Origin: Hyphomonadaceae bacterium UBA1849
Lineage (GTDB): Bacteria > Pseudomonadota > Alphaproteobacteria > Caulobacterales > Hyphomonadaceae
Reading direction: 5' to 3'
Assembly: GCA_002338565.1 (NCBI GenBank)
Contig: DDIN01000004.1
Coordinates: 1 to 64,000 of the forward strand
Length of the DNA stretch: 64,000 bases
Positions 41,909 through 51,254 of the stretch are shown piece after piece. Under the pieces are notes generated by a model, which was given only the letters and a program-made list of their open reading frames with translations, made no database searches and was not told the origin of the DNA. The position numbers were made by a program, and so were the translations under genes. The number at the start of each line of letters is the position of its first letter. Position 1 is the stretch's first letter.

Positions 41909-43528
41909 ATGTTCACCGTGATTTCAAATGAGCACCAGCGCTTTGGAAGCGCTGATGTGTCGAGTCTTGCCGATTGCCGGCGTGCTGGAATGTTTCAACG
42001 CGCCGAAGATGGTGTGTTCCATGGCTTTTTTGCCGGTAAACCTCTGTTCTTTTCTGGTATGGGTGGCACGTGTCTAATTGCTGGGGCGCGGACGCAAAAA
42101 CTAACATCGGTGCTCGCATACACACTTTGCGGGGTCGGATATGTTGGCAATCTACTTGCTCTGGACCCAAAGGGTGAGCTGGCCGCCATCTCACAAAACC
42201 AATCTCACACGGGAAAGCACACCACATTCTGGAACCCACTAGGTGTGCATGGGTTGCCGCAAGACCGAATAAACCCTTTGGCGCACATTCGTCACGATGA
42301 CGCGAGCATCATAACGAAGTTGCTTCAAACATGCGAAACAGCTTTGCCGCTGTCTGGCTCTCCTACAGGGAAGTTCTTTGAGCGGACCTCGCGTAAGTTC
42401 GCTGGTGGAATAGCGGTTGTCTGCGCAGAGCGTGACGGAGAGCTCACATTTCCAAGTTGGGTTGCGGCGATTACTTTGTTGATTTCGGGAGGGGACGCCT
42501 AGCTCGATTTTGCTTATCTGATGAGCATTAGTGAGCACGCAATCGCGCGTGAGGCGGAAGCCGAAATCGCGCAAGGCCGCGCGTCAGGGGCAACATGGTT
42601 TGAAGGTGTGCTCGCAGAACTCGCTCAAGCCTTTCAAGTGTTCACCGATCCGGTTTTGATGAAGGCGTTAAGCCCACCCTTCGATTTCTCATATGAGGAA
42701 CTGCTGTCTGAGGCGGAGCGATTTAATGTCTATCTGATTGTCCCAGCGGATTTCATCTCGCAGTGGTCACTCGTGTTGAAAATGCACTTCACATGCGCTC
42801 GCATTTTCAAAGGTGAGAACCCATCCGGCCCGCGACAACTTTGGATGATTGACGAAGCAGGTTTGCTTGGAGCGAACCCGATGCTCGAGCAAATGTTTGT
42901 GTTTGGTGCTGGTATTGGGATCAAACCTATCGCGGTATTCCAGTCACTTAAGCAGCTTGATGAGGTTGGGAAAAACGCCCGTGGCATCATCTTGTCTTCG
43001 GCAGCGGTGCGTCAGTTTTTTGGTGTCCGGGATTTAGAAACCGCACGTTATGTGTCTGCTATGTGTGGAGATCAGCATCTTTCTTTTGATGATGAAAGGC
43101 TGCAAGCGCAGGCGGCCCACAGAAAGCGTGAAGCCGCACTCTCTATTTTGAATGGCGGCAACATTCTGGAATCCGCCCTTAAGTATCGGCACGAAGCGGC
43201 GCAAGAAGTTCAACGGTCATCAATCAAGCGTCCCCTTCGAACGCCGGATGAAATCCTAAACACTCCACCGGGCAAGCAATACATCTTTTGTGATCACATT
43301 CAAAAGCTCATCTACTGCGACCGTAAGCCGTATTTTGAGCAACACTGGATGGCGGGACGCTATCACCCAAACCCGTACCATCCGCCAATTGAAAAAGTGC
43401 GGATCAAGAACCGATTTTTCGGTCACAGCTGGCGGCGCGTGCTCAAAAAGGACCCGCCTAAGCATCTGCGCCATCTTCGGCAATATCAAACAAGACCCCT
43501 AAGTTATATTGAAGGATTTGAACCATGA
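41909..43528 (+). pseudogene. Type IV coupling protein (TraG/VirD4-like), interrupted by in-frame amber codon
   Basis: Two pieces in the same frame, 41909-42502 and 42503-43528, are separated only by a TAG at 42500-42502 (ISGGDA-stop-LDFAYL). Joined, they give about 539 residues. The first part has LIAGARTQKLTSVLAYTLCG where a Walker A would lie, but the classic GKT is not seen; the second has Walker B LWMIDEAG and the typical SPPFDFSYEEL and VFQSLKQL segments. Coupling proteins deliver the relaxase-DNA complex to a secretion channel. The stop probably inactivates it unless amber is read through. Confidence 0.85.
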
Positions 43529-43989
43529 GCAATGGAAGCAAGATCCCAGGCCGACCGCCGATCTTTGATCGCTTTACTGGCGTTCGAGATGCAAAATTGC
43601 GCGCTGACAATCCGCTTTACGGCAAAACCCGCCCAATCACGCCGCAATTTGAAAAAGAGCGCTGCGAATTCAATGCACGTCAGACGGCAGATCAGCAGAA
43701 AACTGAAGCGCAGCGACGGTTTGAAACCATGCGACGTGAGCAGATGGTGGCGCAAACTCAAAAACAAGGTCGCAGTTCTCAAATGATTAAGCAGGATAGG
43801 CCGACGCCACAGCTTAAGCCGTCACCCGCAATGGCGGCTGGCGCAGACCGCAGCGCCTATTTGCAAAGGCTGGCACTAGAACTTGCCGCTCAAAGCAATG
43901 CGCAAAGTGCGCAGATACGGAGCAAAGAAGCTTTCATTGCTTTGCGACTTGGCGAGCGGAAATCGCATGCCAAGTCCAGGGAGCGGTAG
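43525..43989 (+). CDS. Hypothetical basic protein after the coupling-protein gene
   Basis: 154 residues, start overlapping the previous stop (ATGA). Very rich in Arg, Gln and Lys, with a central charged helix (CEFNARQTADQQKTEAQRRFE). No signal peptide or membrane helix. Probably cotranscribed with the coupling-protein gene and part of the element backbone; unknown function. Confidence 0.65.
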   Translation: MSNGSKIPGRPPIFDRFTGVRDAKLRADNPLYGKTRPITPQFEKERCEFNARQTADQQKTEAQRRFETMRREQMVAQTQKQGRSSQMIKQDRPTPQLKPSPAMAAGADRSAYLQRLALELAAQSNAQSAQIRSKEAFIALRLGERKSHAKSRER

Positions 43990-44074
43990 AAATTGCCAAA
44001 ATGGCAAAGGACAAAATCGAAAAACTAGGATACTATTCCTAAGTTGTGGAGACTGTAAAAGAAAGGAAAAACAG

Positions 44075-44413
44075 ATGAGTAATGCACCGCCAAACCATGA
44101 AACAGAGAAGGCCCGTCCGGTTGACACTTTGCGGGACGGCGCTCTGACAGCCTCGATCTGGATGAATGAATCCGACCGTGGCGCGGCGTTTAATACGACC
44201 TTCTCCCGGTCCTTCAAAAAGGAAAATGGAGAGTACCGCGAAACCCGAACAATGCGCTCGCAGGACTTGCTTTCGCATGCTGAACTCAGCCGCGCTGCAT
44301 ATCACCGTGTGAGTGAGCTGCGCAGTGAGTATAAGCAATCGCCAGAAGATTTTAAGGCCGCGCGCCAGGCACAGCGTGAAGGTCAAAAACAAGCGCATTC
44401 GCGAGAACGGTAG
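44075..44413 (+). CDS. Hypothetical element-backbone protein, 112 residues
   Basis: ATG at 44075 preceded by AAAGGAAAAAC. The segment ALTASIWMNESDRGAAFNTTFSRSF suggests a small beta-sheet domain, followed by a charged helix (YRETRTMRSQDLLSHAELSRAA). Proteins like this are frequent near integrases and conjugation genes of Alphaproteobacteria; function unknown. Confidence 0.7.
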   Translation: MSNAPPNHETEKARPVDTLRDGALTASIWMNESDRGAAFNTTFSRSFKKENGEYRETRTMRSQDLLSHAELSRAAYHRVSELRSEYKQSPEDFKAARQAQREGQKQAHSRER

Positions 44414-44512
44414 GGCGACAGGAGGGGCGGAGCCAATCAAATGGCTTCGTCTTTCTGACGGATGACAAAGGAGACTAACCCATGAACCATTATTAGATAA
44501 GGAGACGCTAAA

Positions 44513-44812
44513 GTGACATCTCCAGTTAAGTATATTGAGATCGATTTTACCGAGTTTGCACACTACCTTGAGGGCGCAGACATTAGCGATGAAGAAGCGG
44601 GCGCGCTCATGCGCAGCCTGTGGGATATCGCAATTGTTTTTGTAGACCTGGGATGGGAAGTGAGCGCCCCCGATTTACCCACCGAAAATGCGGATAAAAC
44701 GGCGGGAAAGCTCGCAAGTTTCATCAAAAATGAGGTAGAGTTAAAGCCTGCCATAGCAACAAAAGAAGGCATCGAAGTCGAGCTTGCGCCCTGCTTTGAT
44801 GAAGCAGGCTAA
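44513..44812 (+). CDS. Small acidic protein upstream of the recombinase
   Basis: 99 residues from a GTG at 44513. Strongly acidic (LEGADISDEEAGALMRSLWD). Its TAA overlaps the recombinase ATG (TAATG), so the two are translated together. It may be a recombination directionality factor or regulator; there is no sequence proof. Confidence 0.65.
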   Translation: MTSPVKYIEIDFTEFAHYLEGADISDEEAGALMRSLWDIAIVFVDLGWEVSAPDLPTENADKTAGKLASFIKNEVELKPAIATKEGIEVELAPCFDEAG

Positions 44813-46470
44813 TGACCGCACTAAAACAGATTGAAAAGCCGCGTTTAGATGCGGCAAAATCCGCAATTATTTATTGCCGTGTATCTTCCAAGAAACAGAC
44901 GGTGGACGGCGCAGGTTTAGACAGCCAGGAACATAGATGCCGCGAATATGCCAATGAGCGCGGTTATGTGGTCAAAGAGGTCTTTCCGGATTCACAAACT
45001 GCGAAAGGCGATTTCATGGATCGCCCCGGAATGAAGGCTTTGCTAGCCTATCTCGATGACAACAGGCATGAGCCGCATATCATTATCTTCGATGATCTAA
45101 AGCGCTTTGCTCGTGATACCGAATTCCATTGGAACCTTCGGCGCACATTGGCTGAACGCAATGCTGTGCCTGAATGTTTGAACTTCCGGTTCGAGGAATC
45201 GCCAGAGGGTCGATTTATCGAAACCATCATCGCGGCTCAGGGGCAATTGGAGCGAGAACAGATTGGTCGCCAGAGTGTTCAGAAAATGCGAGCACGATTG
45301 GAGCGCGGCTTTGCAGTATTCCGTGCTCCCGTTGGCTACAAATACGTAAAGGCGAAAGGCGGCGGCAAGGTGCTTAAGATCGATCCGATATTGGGACCGA
45401 TCGTCAAAGAAGCGCTTGAGGGCTACGCAAGCGGACGGTTTGCCTCGCAAACAGAAGTGAGACGTTTTCTGGAGAACCAGCCGGACTATCCAAAGGATAT
45501 GACAGGCGGATTGATCCGTCCGCAAACGATTCCTCGCCTTCTGTCCAAAGAGATTTATGCAGGATTGGTAGGCGCACCGAATTGGGGAATCCCGTTTCGT
45601 CCCGGTCAGCATGACCCGCTTGTATCAATGGAAATATTTCAGCGCATTGAAGAGCGGCTAAACCAGCGCGCTTTTGTTCCGCGCCGCGCAGATAATGTGG
45701 TTGATTTCCCGCTGCGTGGAGCCGTGTGTTGCTCGTCGTGCGGGTCACCGCTCACGTCTGGGTGGTGCAAAGGCAAAACCAAGAGATATCCATATCATTG
45801 GTGTCACAACCCGCTGTGCGACTTGAAAGGTAAGACTATTGCTCGTGATAAAATGCACGAGGAACTCTCCTCTGTTATCAGTGAGGTCACTCCAGCAGAA
45901 TGCCTCGCGCCGTTATTTAGAGCGATTCTGAGAAAGCGATGGGAAATGCAGGCTGAACGGGTGCAGGACGCACAAAAGTCTATTGAGAAACAAATAGCGG
46001 ACAATGACACGGTGGTTTCGCAACTTGTTGAGCGAACGCTTGGAGCCTCAAGTCCAGCGCTTGCAGCGGCCTTTGAGAAGAAAATTGAAGAGGTTGAACG
46101 TGAGACCCTACTTTTGCGGTCTAAACAGTCAAAAATTACTCGTCCGAAGGTGAGTTTTGATGAGTTGTTTGAACTCTCGCTTCGTTTTTTCTCTATGCCA
46201 AAAAAACTATGGGAATCAGATGTTTACGAACTCCAAAGGCTTGTTCTCAAGCTCGTGTTCAAAGGTCACTTGCCTTATGCACGTGGACAAGGGTTTGAAC
46301 ACCTGCCGTTTTCAGAAACATTCAGACTAATCAATACCTTAGGGAATAAAGTGAGCGACAAAATGACGGATTTTTCGTCTGATTGTAAAATGGTGCCGCG
46401 AGGGAGAATTGAACTCCCGACCTCACCCTTACCAAGGGTGCGCTCTACCACTGAGCTACCGCGGCATTGA
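44812..46470 (+). CDS. Large serine recombinase (element integrase)
   Basis: 552 residues. N-terminal resolvase domain with catalytic Ser25 (IIYCRVSSKKQ) and LDSQEHRCREYA; recombinase domain with RARLERGFAVFRAPVGY; zinc-ribbon (CCSSCGSPL, WCHNPLCDLKG) and a long coiled coil (about 385-440), as in phage-type serine integrases. The last 25 residues (from MVPRGRIELPT to PRH) are translated from the complement of tRNA-Thr, so the gene's end is supplied by the attachment site. It would insert and excise the element. Confidence 0.92.
   Translation: MTALKQIEKPRLDAAKSAIIYCRVSSKKQTVDGAGLDSQEHRCREYANERGYVVKEVFPDSQTAKGDFMDRPGMKALLAYLDDNRHEPHIIIFDDLKRFARDTEFHWNLRRTLAERNAVPECLNFRFEESPEGRFIETIIAAQGQLEREQIGRQSVQKMRARLERGFAVFRAPVGYKYVKAKGGGKVLKIDPILGPIVKEALEGYASGRFASQTEVRRFLENQPDYPKDMTGGLIRPQTIPRLLSKEIYAGLVGAPNWGIPFRPGQHDPLVSMEIFQRIEERLNQRAFVPRRADNVVDFPLRGAVCCSSCGSPLTSGWCKGKTKRYPYHWCHNPLCDLKGKTIARDKMHEELSSVISEVTPAECLAPLFRAILRKRWEMQAERVQDAQKSIEKQIADNDTVVSQLVERTLGASSPALAAAFEKKIEEVERETLLLRSKQSKITRPKVSFDELFELSLRFFSMPKKLWESDVYELQRLVLKLVFKGHLPYARGQGFEHLPFSETFRLINTLGNKVSDKMTDFSSDCKMVPRGRIELPTSPLPRVRSTTELPRH
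46391..46465 (-). tRNA. tRNA-Thr (anticodon GGT)
   Basis: Complete cloverleaf on the minus strand: acceptor GCCGCGG/TCGCGGC, D stem GCTC/GAGC, anticodon stem CACCC/GGGTG around TTGGTAA, T stem GGGAG/CTCCC with TTCAATT loop, and an encoded CCA. Anticodon GGT reads ACC/ACT threonine codons. Its 3' end faces the mobile element, which marks it as the integration site. It is fully overlapped by the integrase 3' end on the opposite strand. Confidence 0.96.
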
Positions 46471-46540
46471 AATCGCAGAGCGGGCTCGTTACCTCAAACA
46501 ATTGCGATTGAAAACCCCTTATGAGTAGCGCGGATAAAGA

Positions 46541-46693
46541 ATGTCTGAAGAAACCGGCAAATCCCCGAAGAAGCCTTCTGCAGCCGAAAAGGAGCAGAGG
46601 TTAAAGGATGCATTGCGTGCCAACCTACGGCGTCGTAAGTCGGCGGCGAGAAAGGCCAAATCGGAGCCCGACGCCCCGTCTGATCCGAAATAG
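46541..46693 (+). CDS. Small basic conserved-type protein before murA
   Basis: 50 residues (MSEETGKSPKKPSAAEKEQ, then LKDALRANLRRRKSAARKA). Lys/Arg-rich with an amphipathic helix, possibly nucleic-acid binding. Small proteins ending in LRRRK-type sequences often precede murA in Alphaproteobacteria. No strong ribosome-binding site seen. The codon pattern is convincing for coding. Confidence 0.7.
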   Translation: MSEETGKSPKKPSAAEKEQRLKDALRANLRRRKSAARKAKSEPDAPSDPK

Positions 46694-46762
46694 CCTGAAT
46701 TGATCTGACTTTTGCCGCAATAACGCCTTTGCGTTTGCGCGACTCCGGGAATAGCTTGCGCC

Positions 46763-48034
46763 ATGGACAAACTTACAATTCGCGGCGGCCACCGGCTGAA
46801 CGGAAATATCCGTATCTCAGGTGCCAAGAATTCCGCACTGAAACTCATGGCAGCTGCGCTTCTGACTGACGAACCTGTCGAGCTGCGCAATATGCCAAAT
46901 CTGGCTGACTCACGCTTTATGGCGCGCCTGCTTTCTACGCTTGGCGTTGACGTCTATTGGCCGCAGGGCGACTCTACCTGCCGCCTGAACGCAGCTAACA
47001 TCTCTTCGACGATCGCGCCTTATGATCTTGTGCGTAAGATGCGCGCTACGTTTAACGTTCTCGGTCCGCTTCTGGGACGTATTGGGCATGCAACGGTTTC
47101 TCTTCCAGGTGGCTGTGCAATTGGCGCGCGCCCTGTGAACTTTCACCTTGATGCCTTTGAAGCGATGGGCGCGGACATTGTTATCGAGCAAGGTTATGTC
47201 AAAGCCGCCGCAATTCGCGGACTGAACGGTGCGATTATTGATCTGCCATTTCCGTCCGTCGGCGCTACAGAGCACACAATGATGGCTGCCACCCTCGCGA
47301 AAGGGACCACCACCATAAATAATGCTGCGCGCGAGCCGGAAATTATTGACATTGCCAACATGCTGAAAGCCATGGGCGCGAAGATCGAGGGCGAGGGAAC
47401 ATCGACGATTCGTATTGAAGGCGTCGATAAGCTTAAAGGCGTGACTTACTCTGTTATGCCCGATCGTATTGAGGCTGGCACCTACGCTATGGCTGTGGCC
47501 GCGGCTGGTGGAGACGTTCTGCTTGAGGGCGCGCCGGCCACTGAAATGACATCCCTGCTGGATCATCTTCGCAAGGCGGGCGTGACTGCGACCGTGGAAG
47601 ACAATGGCGTGCGTATTCAGCGCAATGGTGAACGTCTGAAGGCCGTTGATGTCGACGTGCAGCCGCATCCGGGCTTTGCGACTGACCTTCAGGCCCAGTT
47701 CATGGCGCTGATGACCGTCGCAGACGGTACGAGCACAATCACAGAAAACATCTTCGAGAACCGTTTTCTCCATGCACCGGAGCTGAACCGCTTCGGCGCA
47801 GACATCCGCGTGCAGGGAAAGGTCGCCACCGTGCATGGGGTAGACCATCTTGTTGGCGCGCCTGTGATGGCAACAGACCTGCGCGCATCTGTCAGTCTGG
47901 TCATTGCCGGTCTGGTCGCTGAAGGTGAGACTGAAGTTAATCGCATTTATCACCTCGATCGGGGCTTTGAGAATCTCGAAGAGAAACTAAATGCATGTGG
48001 TGCCCGGATCGAACGCGGGGCCGACACAGAATAA
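46763..48034 (+). CDS. murA: UDP-N-acetylglucosamine 1-carboxyvinyltransferase
   Basis: 423 residues, full length. Starts MDKLTIRGGHRLNGNIRISGAKN, with catalytic Cys118 in LPGGCAIGARP (the fosfomycin target), and DLRASVSLVIAGL near the end. It transfers enolpyruvate from PEP to UDP-GlcNAc, the first committed step of peptidoglycan synthesis, in the cytoplasm. First large gene of the conserved chromosomal cluster to the right of the mobile element. Confidence 0.97.
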   Translation: MDKLTIRGGHRLNGNIRISGAKNSALKLMAAALLTDEPVELRNMPNLADSRFMARLLSTLGVDVYWPQGDSTCRLNAANISSTIAPYDLVRKMRATFNVLGPLLGRIGHATVSLPGGCAIGARPVNFHLDAFEAMGADIVIEQGYVKAAAIRGLNGAIIDLPFPSVGATEHTMMAATLAKGTTTINNAAREPEIIDIANMLKAMGAKIEGEGTSTIRIEGVDKLKGVTYSVMPDRIEAGTYAMAVAAAGGDVLLEGAPATEMTSLLDHLRKAGVTATVEDNGVRIQRNGERLKAVDVDVQPHPGFATDLQAQFMALMTVADGTSTITENIFENRFLHAPELNRFGADIRVQGKVATVHGVDHLVGAPVMATDLRASVSLVIAGLVAEGETEVNRIYHLDRGFENLEEKLNACGARIERGADTE

Positions 48035-48057
48035 CGACGCAATGCCCGGAGGCGGAA

Positions 48058-48495
48058 TTGTCGCAAGCGAACACATTGAGATTGATGGCCGTAGATGCCG
48101 ACGATCTGAAAATCATTTCAGCTGCATGTCAGGACGGTGTCTGTAAACCGGCTGACATCGCCTATGAGGCTCGCAAGCGACGTTTCCTCATCGAGTTCAA
48201 TCGTTTCCGCTGGGAAAATGGCGAAGGCGACGCGCAGCAACGCGTTCGCAGCGCGCTGTCTCTGGAAGATGTCACCGGCGTAAAGGCGCGCGGTCTGCCG
48301 CCGAAGTCTGCCGATCTTGTGCTTTCGCTCATGTCTGTCGAGTGGGAAGAGGGGGATGAGGCGCCTTCTGGTCAGTTCCGTCTCATTTTTGCTGGCGACG
48401 GAGAGCTTGTTGTGTCAGCAGACTGTCTGGATGCAACGCTTGTGGACGTGAGCCAGCCATGGCCTGCAAAGAACCGTCCGGCACACAAGGAATAA
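48058..48495 (+). CDS. DUF2948 family protein
   Basis: 145 residues from a TTG at 48058, chosen because CGGAGG stands at good spacing and because LRLMAVDADDLKIISA, which begins the domain, needs it; the ATG at 48085 would cut into the domain. ERKRRFLIEFNRFRWE-type sequence marks the family, confined largely to Alphaproteobacteria. It stands in its usual place between murA and hisD. Biochemical function unknown. Confidence 0.85.
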   Translation: MSQANTLRLMAVDADDLKIISAACQDGVCKPADIAYEARKRRFLIEFNRFRWENGEGDAQQRVRSALSLEDVTGVKARGLPPKSADLVLSLMSVEWEEGDEAPSGQFRLIFAGDGELVVSADCLDATLVDVSQPWPAKNRPAHKE

Positions 48496-48501
48496 CGCCC
48501 G

Positions 48502-49806
48502 ATGGCACGGCGATTTAATAGTTCTGATAGCAGTTTCGAAGCTGATTTTGGCGCATTTCTGAAAGAACCTCGCGGCAATGCGCAGGACACGCGCGATACT
48601 GTGCGTGAAATCCTGGATGCGGTTGAGACGCGTGGCGGTAAAGCGGTTGCTGAGTATACCAGCCGGTTCGACCGTTTCGAGATTGAGCCTGACACGCTTT
48701 CAAATCCGTCCATGGATCTAGCCAAAATCGCGGAAGGCTGCCCGGATGAGGTAAAGCGCGCCATCGATTTCGCGCATGACCGTATCTCTGCCTATCACGA
48801 AGCGCAGATGCCTTCCGATCACAGCTTCGATGATGGCCACGGGCTTAATCTTGGCTGGAAGTGGAATGCCGTGGATTCTGTTGGCGTGTATGTGCCTGGC
48901 GGACGCGCAAATTATCCGAGCTCTGTGCTGATGAACATGGTGCCTGCACGGGTTGCGGGTGTGAAGCGTATTGTGATGGTTGCGCCAACGCCGGATGGCG
49001 TTCTGAGCCCTGCTGTTGCCTACGCCGCTATTCGCGCTGGCGTTCAGGAATACTATCCGATTGGTGGTGCGCAGGCGGTTGCTGCGCTGACCTTCGGCGC
49101 TGGTAATATGAAGCCGGTAGATAAGATTGTTGGGCCGGGCAATGCGTTTGTTGCCGAAGCGAAGCGTCAGGTTTTTGGCCGCGTTGGTATCGATACAGTC
49201 GCCGGACCTTCTGAGGTTTGCATTATTGGTGACGGCTCCGTTCCTGCCGACTGGATTGCAGCTGATCTCCTGTCTCAGGCTGAACATGATCCTGCTGCGC
49301 AATCCATTCTGATTTCACCGGACGCAGCATATCTGGATGAGGTTGAGCGCGAGCTTGATCGCCAGCTTCAACAGCTTCCTACGGTCGAGACGGCAACCAC
49401 TTCATGGAAGGCGCATGGCGCATTCATTCAGTCTCGTTCAATCGATGAGGCTTGTGAAATTTCGAATCAAATCGCGCCGGAACACCTCGAACTCGCCATT
49501 GAGGCTCCTGAAACTAAGGTCGATCTGGTCCGTCACGCGGGCGCGGTCTTCCTCGGAGCTTGGGCACCTGAAGCGCTCGGTGATTATGTGACAGGCTCGA
49601 ATCACGTGCTGCCGACTTCGGGAGCCGCGCGTTTCTCGTCTGGTCTCGGCCTGTTTGATTTCCTGAAACGGATATCTATCCAGTCGGTCAGCCGCGCCGG
49701 TTTCGAGCATCTTGCGCCCTCTGCGATTGCGCTTGCGCAATCTGAGCACTTGCCTGCACACGAACGGAGTGTTTCCATTCGATTCGGTAAGGAAACAGAG
49801 ACGTGA
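48502..49806 (+). CDS. hisD: Histidinol dehydrogenase
   Basis: 434 residues. Clear motifs: GVYVPGGRANYPSSVLMN, GAQAVAALTFGAG, KIVGPGNAFVAEAKRQVFG, AGPSEVCIIGD, LLSQAEHDP and PEHLEL. The zinc enzyme oxidises L-histidinol to L-histidine in two NAD-dependent steps, the end of histidine biosynthesis. It starts 6 bases after the DUF2948 stop and overlaps the next gene by 4 bases, so it is within a tight operon, away from the other his genes. Confidence 0.97.
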   Translation: MARRFNSSDSSFEADFGAFLKEPRGNAQDTRDTVREILDAVETRGGKAVAEYTSRFDRFEIEPDTLSNPSMDLAKIAEGCPDEVKRAIDFAHDRISAYHEAQMPSDHSFDDGHGLNLGWKWNAVDSVGVYVPGGRANYPSSVLMNMVPARVAGVKRIVMVAPTPDGVLSPAVAYAAIRAGVQEYYPIGGAQAVAALTFGAGNMKPVDKIVGPGNAFVAEAKRQVFGRVGIDTVAGPSEVCIIGDGSVPADWIAADLLSQAEHDPAAQSILISPDAAYLDEVERELDRQLQQLPTVETATTSWKAHGAFIQSRSIDEACEISNQIAPEHLELAIEAPETKVDLVRHAGAVFLGAWAPEALGDYVTGSNHVLPTSGAARFSSGLGLFDFLKRISIQSVSRAGFEHLAPSAIALAQSEHLPAHERSVSIRFGKETET

Positions 49807-50276
49807 CCAGTTCTGAGCGGATCATCGCTGTAGACATCGACAATGAAACCCTCAGCGCCGCCGGGCCGGATGCTGAGCACGAGCGTCGTGTGGCGATTTT
49901 TGATCTGCTCGAAGACAATACCTTTTCGCTGGAAGGTAATCCGGCGGGCCCTTACAAGCTTGCGTTATCGCGTCAGGATAACCGCCTGATTATGCAGATC
50001 AGCAATGAAGCGGATGTTCATTTGCACACCTTCATTCTGTCGCTGGCGCCGTTTCGTCGGATCGTGAAAGACTACTTCATGATTTGCGACAGCTATTATG
50101 ATGCGATCCGCAACCAGACTCCGAACCAGATCGAGGCGATCGATATGGCGCGTCGTGGCATTCACAATGAAGGCTCCGAGCTTCTTGCAGAGCGACTGCG
50201 TGGGAAAATCGAGACTGATTTTGATACGGCGCGTCGCCTGTTTACGCTCATTTGTGCTTTGCACGCCAAAAGCTGA
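49803..50276 (+). CDS. UPF0262 family protein
   Basis: 157 residues, start overlapping the hisD stop. DLLEDNTFSLEGNPAGPY, LALSRQDNRLIMQI, LSLAPFRRIVKDYFMICDSYYDAI and AIDMARRGIHNEG are characteristic of the UPF0262 family of Alphaproteobacteria. Nearly always linked to hisD; function unknown. Confidence 0.92.
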   Translation: MTSSERIIAVDIDNETLSAAGPDAEHERRVAIFDLLEDNTFSLEGNPAGPYKLALSRQDNRLIMQISNEADVHLHTFILSLAPFRRIVKDYFMICDSYYDAIRNQTPNQIEAIDMARRGIHNEGSELLAERLRGKIETDFDTARRLFTLICALHAKS

Positions 50277-50427
50277 TAATTTTTACCAGCAAAAAATAAC
50301 ATATATTCAAGGTTCTTGTTCTTTCCCTTGAAGTTTATGCGGCTATTTAGTGCATAATGGGTGACGCTTTCGAGAAAATTACACTATATGCGACCCCTTG
50401 ATTATATTGGTTGCCCTCGAGGAGTGC

Positions 50428-50646
50428 ATGGCAAAAGAAGAGATGCTTGAATTCACTGGAACGATTGTGGAATTGCTTCCCAATGCGACGTTCCGGGTGA
50501 AGCTGGAAAATGACCACGAAATCGTGGCTCATACGGCAGGTAAAATGCGTAAAAACCGCATTCGTGTTCTGACAGGCGATAAAGTGCTTGTTGAAATGAC
50601 CCCGTACGACCTCACTAAGGGGCGCATTACTTACCGCTTTAAATAG
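50428..50646 (+). CDS. infA: Translation initiation factor IF-1
   Basis: 72 residues from the ATG at 50428 with GAGGAG upstream. MAKEEMLEFTGTIVELLPN and VLTGDKVLVEMTPYDLTKGRI are nearly universal for IF-1, an S1/OB-fold protein that binds the 30S A site during initiation. The stop overlaps the GTG of maf (TAGTG). Confidence 0.97.
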   Translation: MAKEEMLEFTGTIVELLPNATFRVKLENDHEIVAHTAGKMRKNRIRVLTGDKVLVEMTPYDLTKGRITYRFK

Positions 50647-51254
50647 TGGTGTCCCACTCTTCTTTGCCTGATTTTGTGCTCGCTAGCGCCTCGCCGAGGC
50701 GCCGCGACCTTCTTGCGCAAATGGGCATCATCCCGAGCAAAATCCATCCTGCCGACCTTGATGAGACCCCTCATCAAGGAGAGCTTCCGCGCGTCTACGC
50801 CGAGCGCTTGGCAATAGAAAAAGCTCAGGCCGTGCGGGACCGATTTGCGGGTAGCGTTATCCTGGCAGCAGACACGGTTGTTGCTGTCGGGCGCCGCATT
50901 CTGCCAAAAACCGAAGACGAAACCTCTGCGAGAGAATGCCTCGAACTCCTGTCCGGGCGCGCCCACAAAGTGCTGACAGCCATCGCGGTGATCGCTGCTG
51001 ATGGCACGTTGTCTCGCCGTGTTGTTGTCACGCGTGTGAAGATGAAGCGTCTGACCGACGAAGAAATTGCGGTCTATCTCGCGAGTGGCGAATGGAATGG
51101 CAAAGCTGGCGGCTACGGCATTCAGGGCATGGCGTCGGCATTCATTTCTGACCTGAGTGGTTCCTACTCTGCGGTCGTTGGACTTCCACTGTTTGAAACG
51201 CGAAATCTTCTTATGGGGGCAGGGTATCCGGTCCTGACCGGCGGTCATGCTTGA
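50646..51254 (+). CDS. maf: Maf family nucleoside triphosphate pyrophosphatase
   Basis: 202 residues from a GTG coupled to the infA stop. LASASPRRRDLLAQMGI, ILAADTVVAVGRRILPK, SGRAHKVLTAIAV and GKAGGYGIQGMASAFI are the Maf signatures. Members hydrolyse non-canonical or methylated nucleoside triphosphates and affect septation. It overlaps the RNase gene by 8 bases. Confidence 0.95.
   Translation: MVSHSSLPDFVLASASPRRRDLLAQMGIIPSKIHPADLDETPHQGELPRVYAERLAIEKAQAVRDRFAGSVILAADTVVAVGRRILPKTEDETSARECLELLSGRAHKVLTAIAVIAADGTLSRRVVVTRVKMKRLTDEEIAVYLASGEWNGKAGGYGIQGMASAFISDLSGSYSAVVGLPLFETRNLLMGAGYPVLTGGHA

Larger units (their letters stand above)
11100..46465. mobile_element. Mobilizable integrative element next to tRNA-Thr (left boundary approximate)
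   Basis: The block is bounded on the left by mobilization genes (11422-13289) and on the right by a coupling-protein remnant and a large serine recombinase running into tRNA-Thr(GGT). It carries ArdA, a resolvase, a defence-like ATPase/protease pair, glycan genes and a microcin-like locus, whereas both flanks are core or catabolic chromosome. No mating-pair formation genes are present, so transfer would need a helper. The right end is fixed by the recombinase/tRNA overlap; the left end is only bracketed at 11.09-11.42 kb. It may be a composite of several insertions. Confidence 0.72.

Noticed and set aside
46910..47953. 347-residue open frame on the minus strand
   Set aside because: Shadow of murA; the murA frame has all catalytic motifs.
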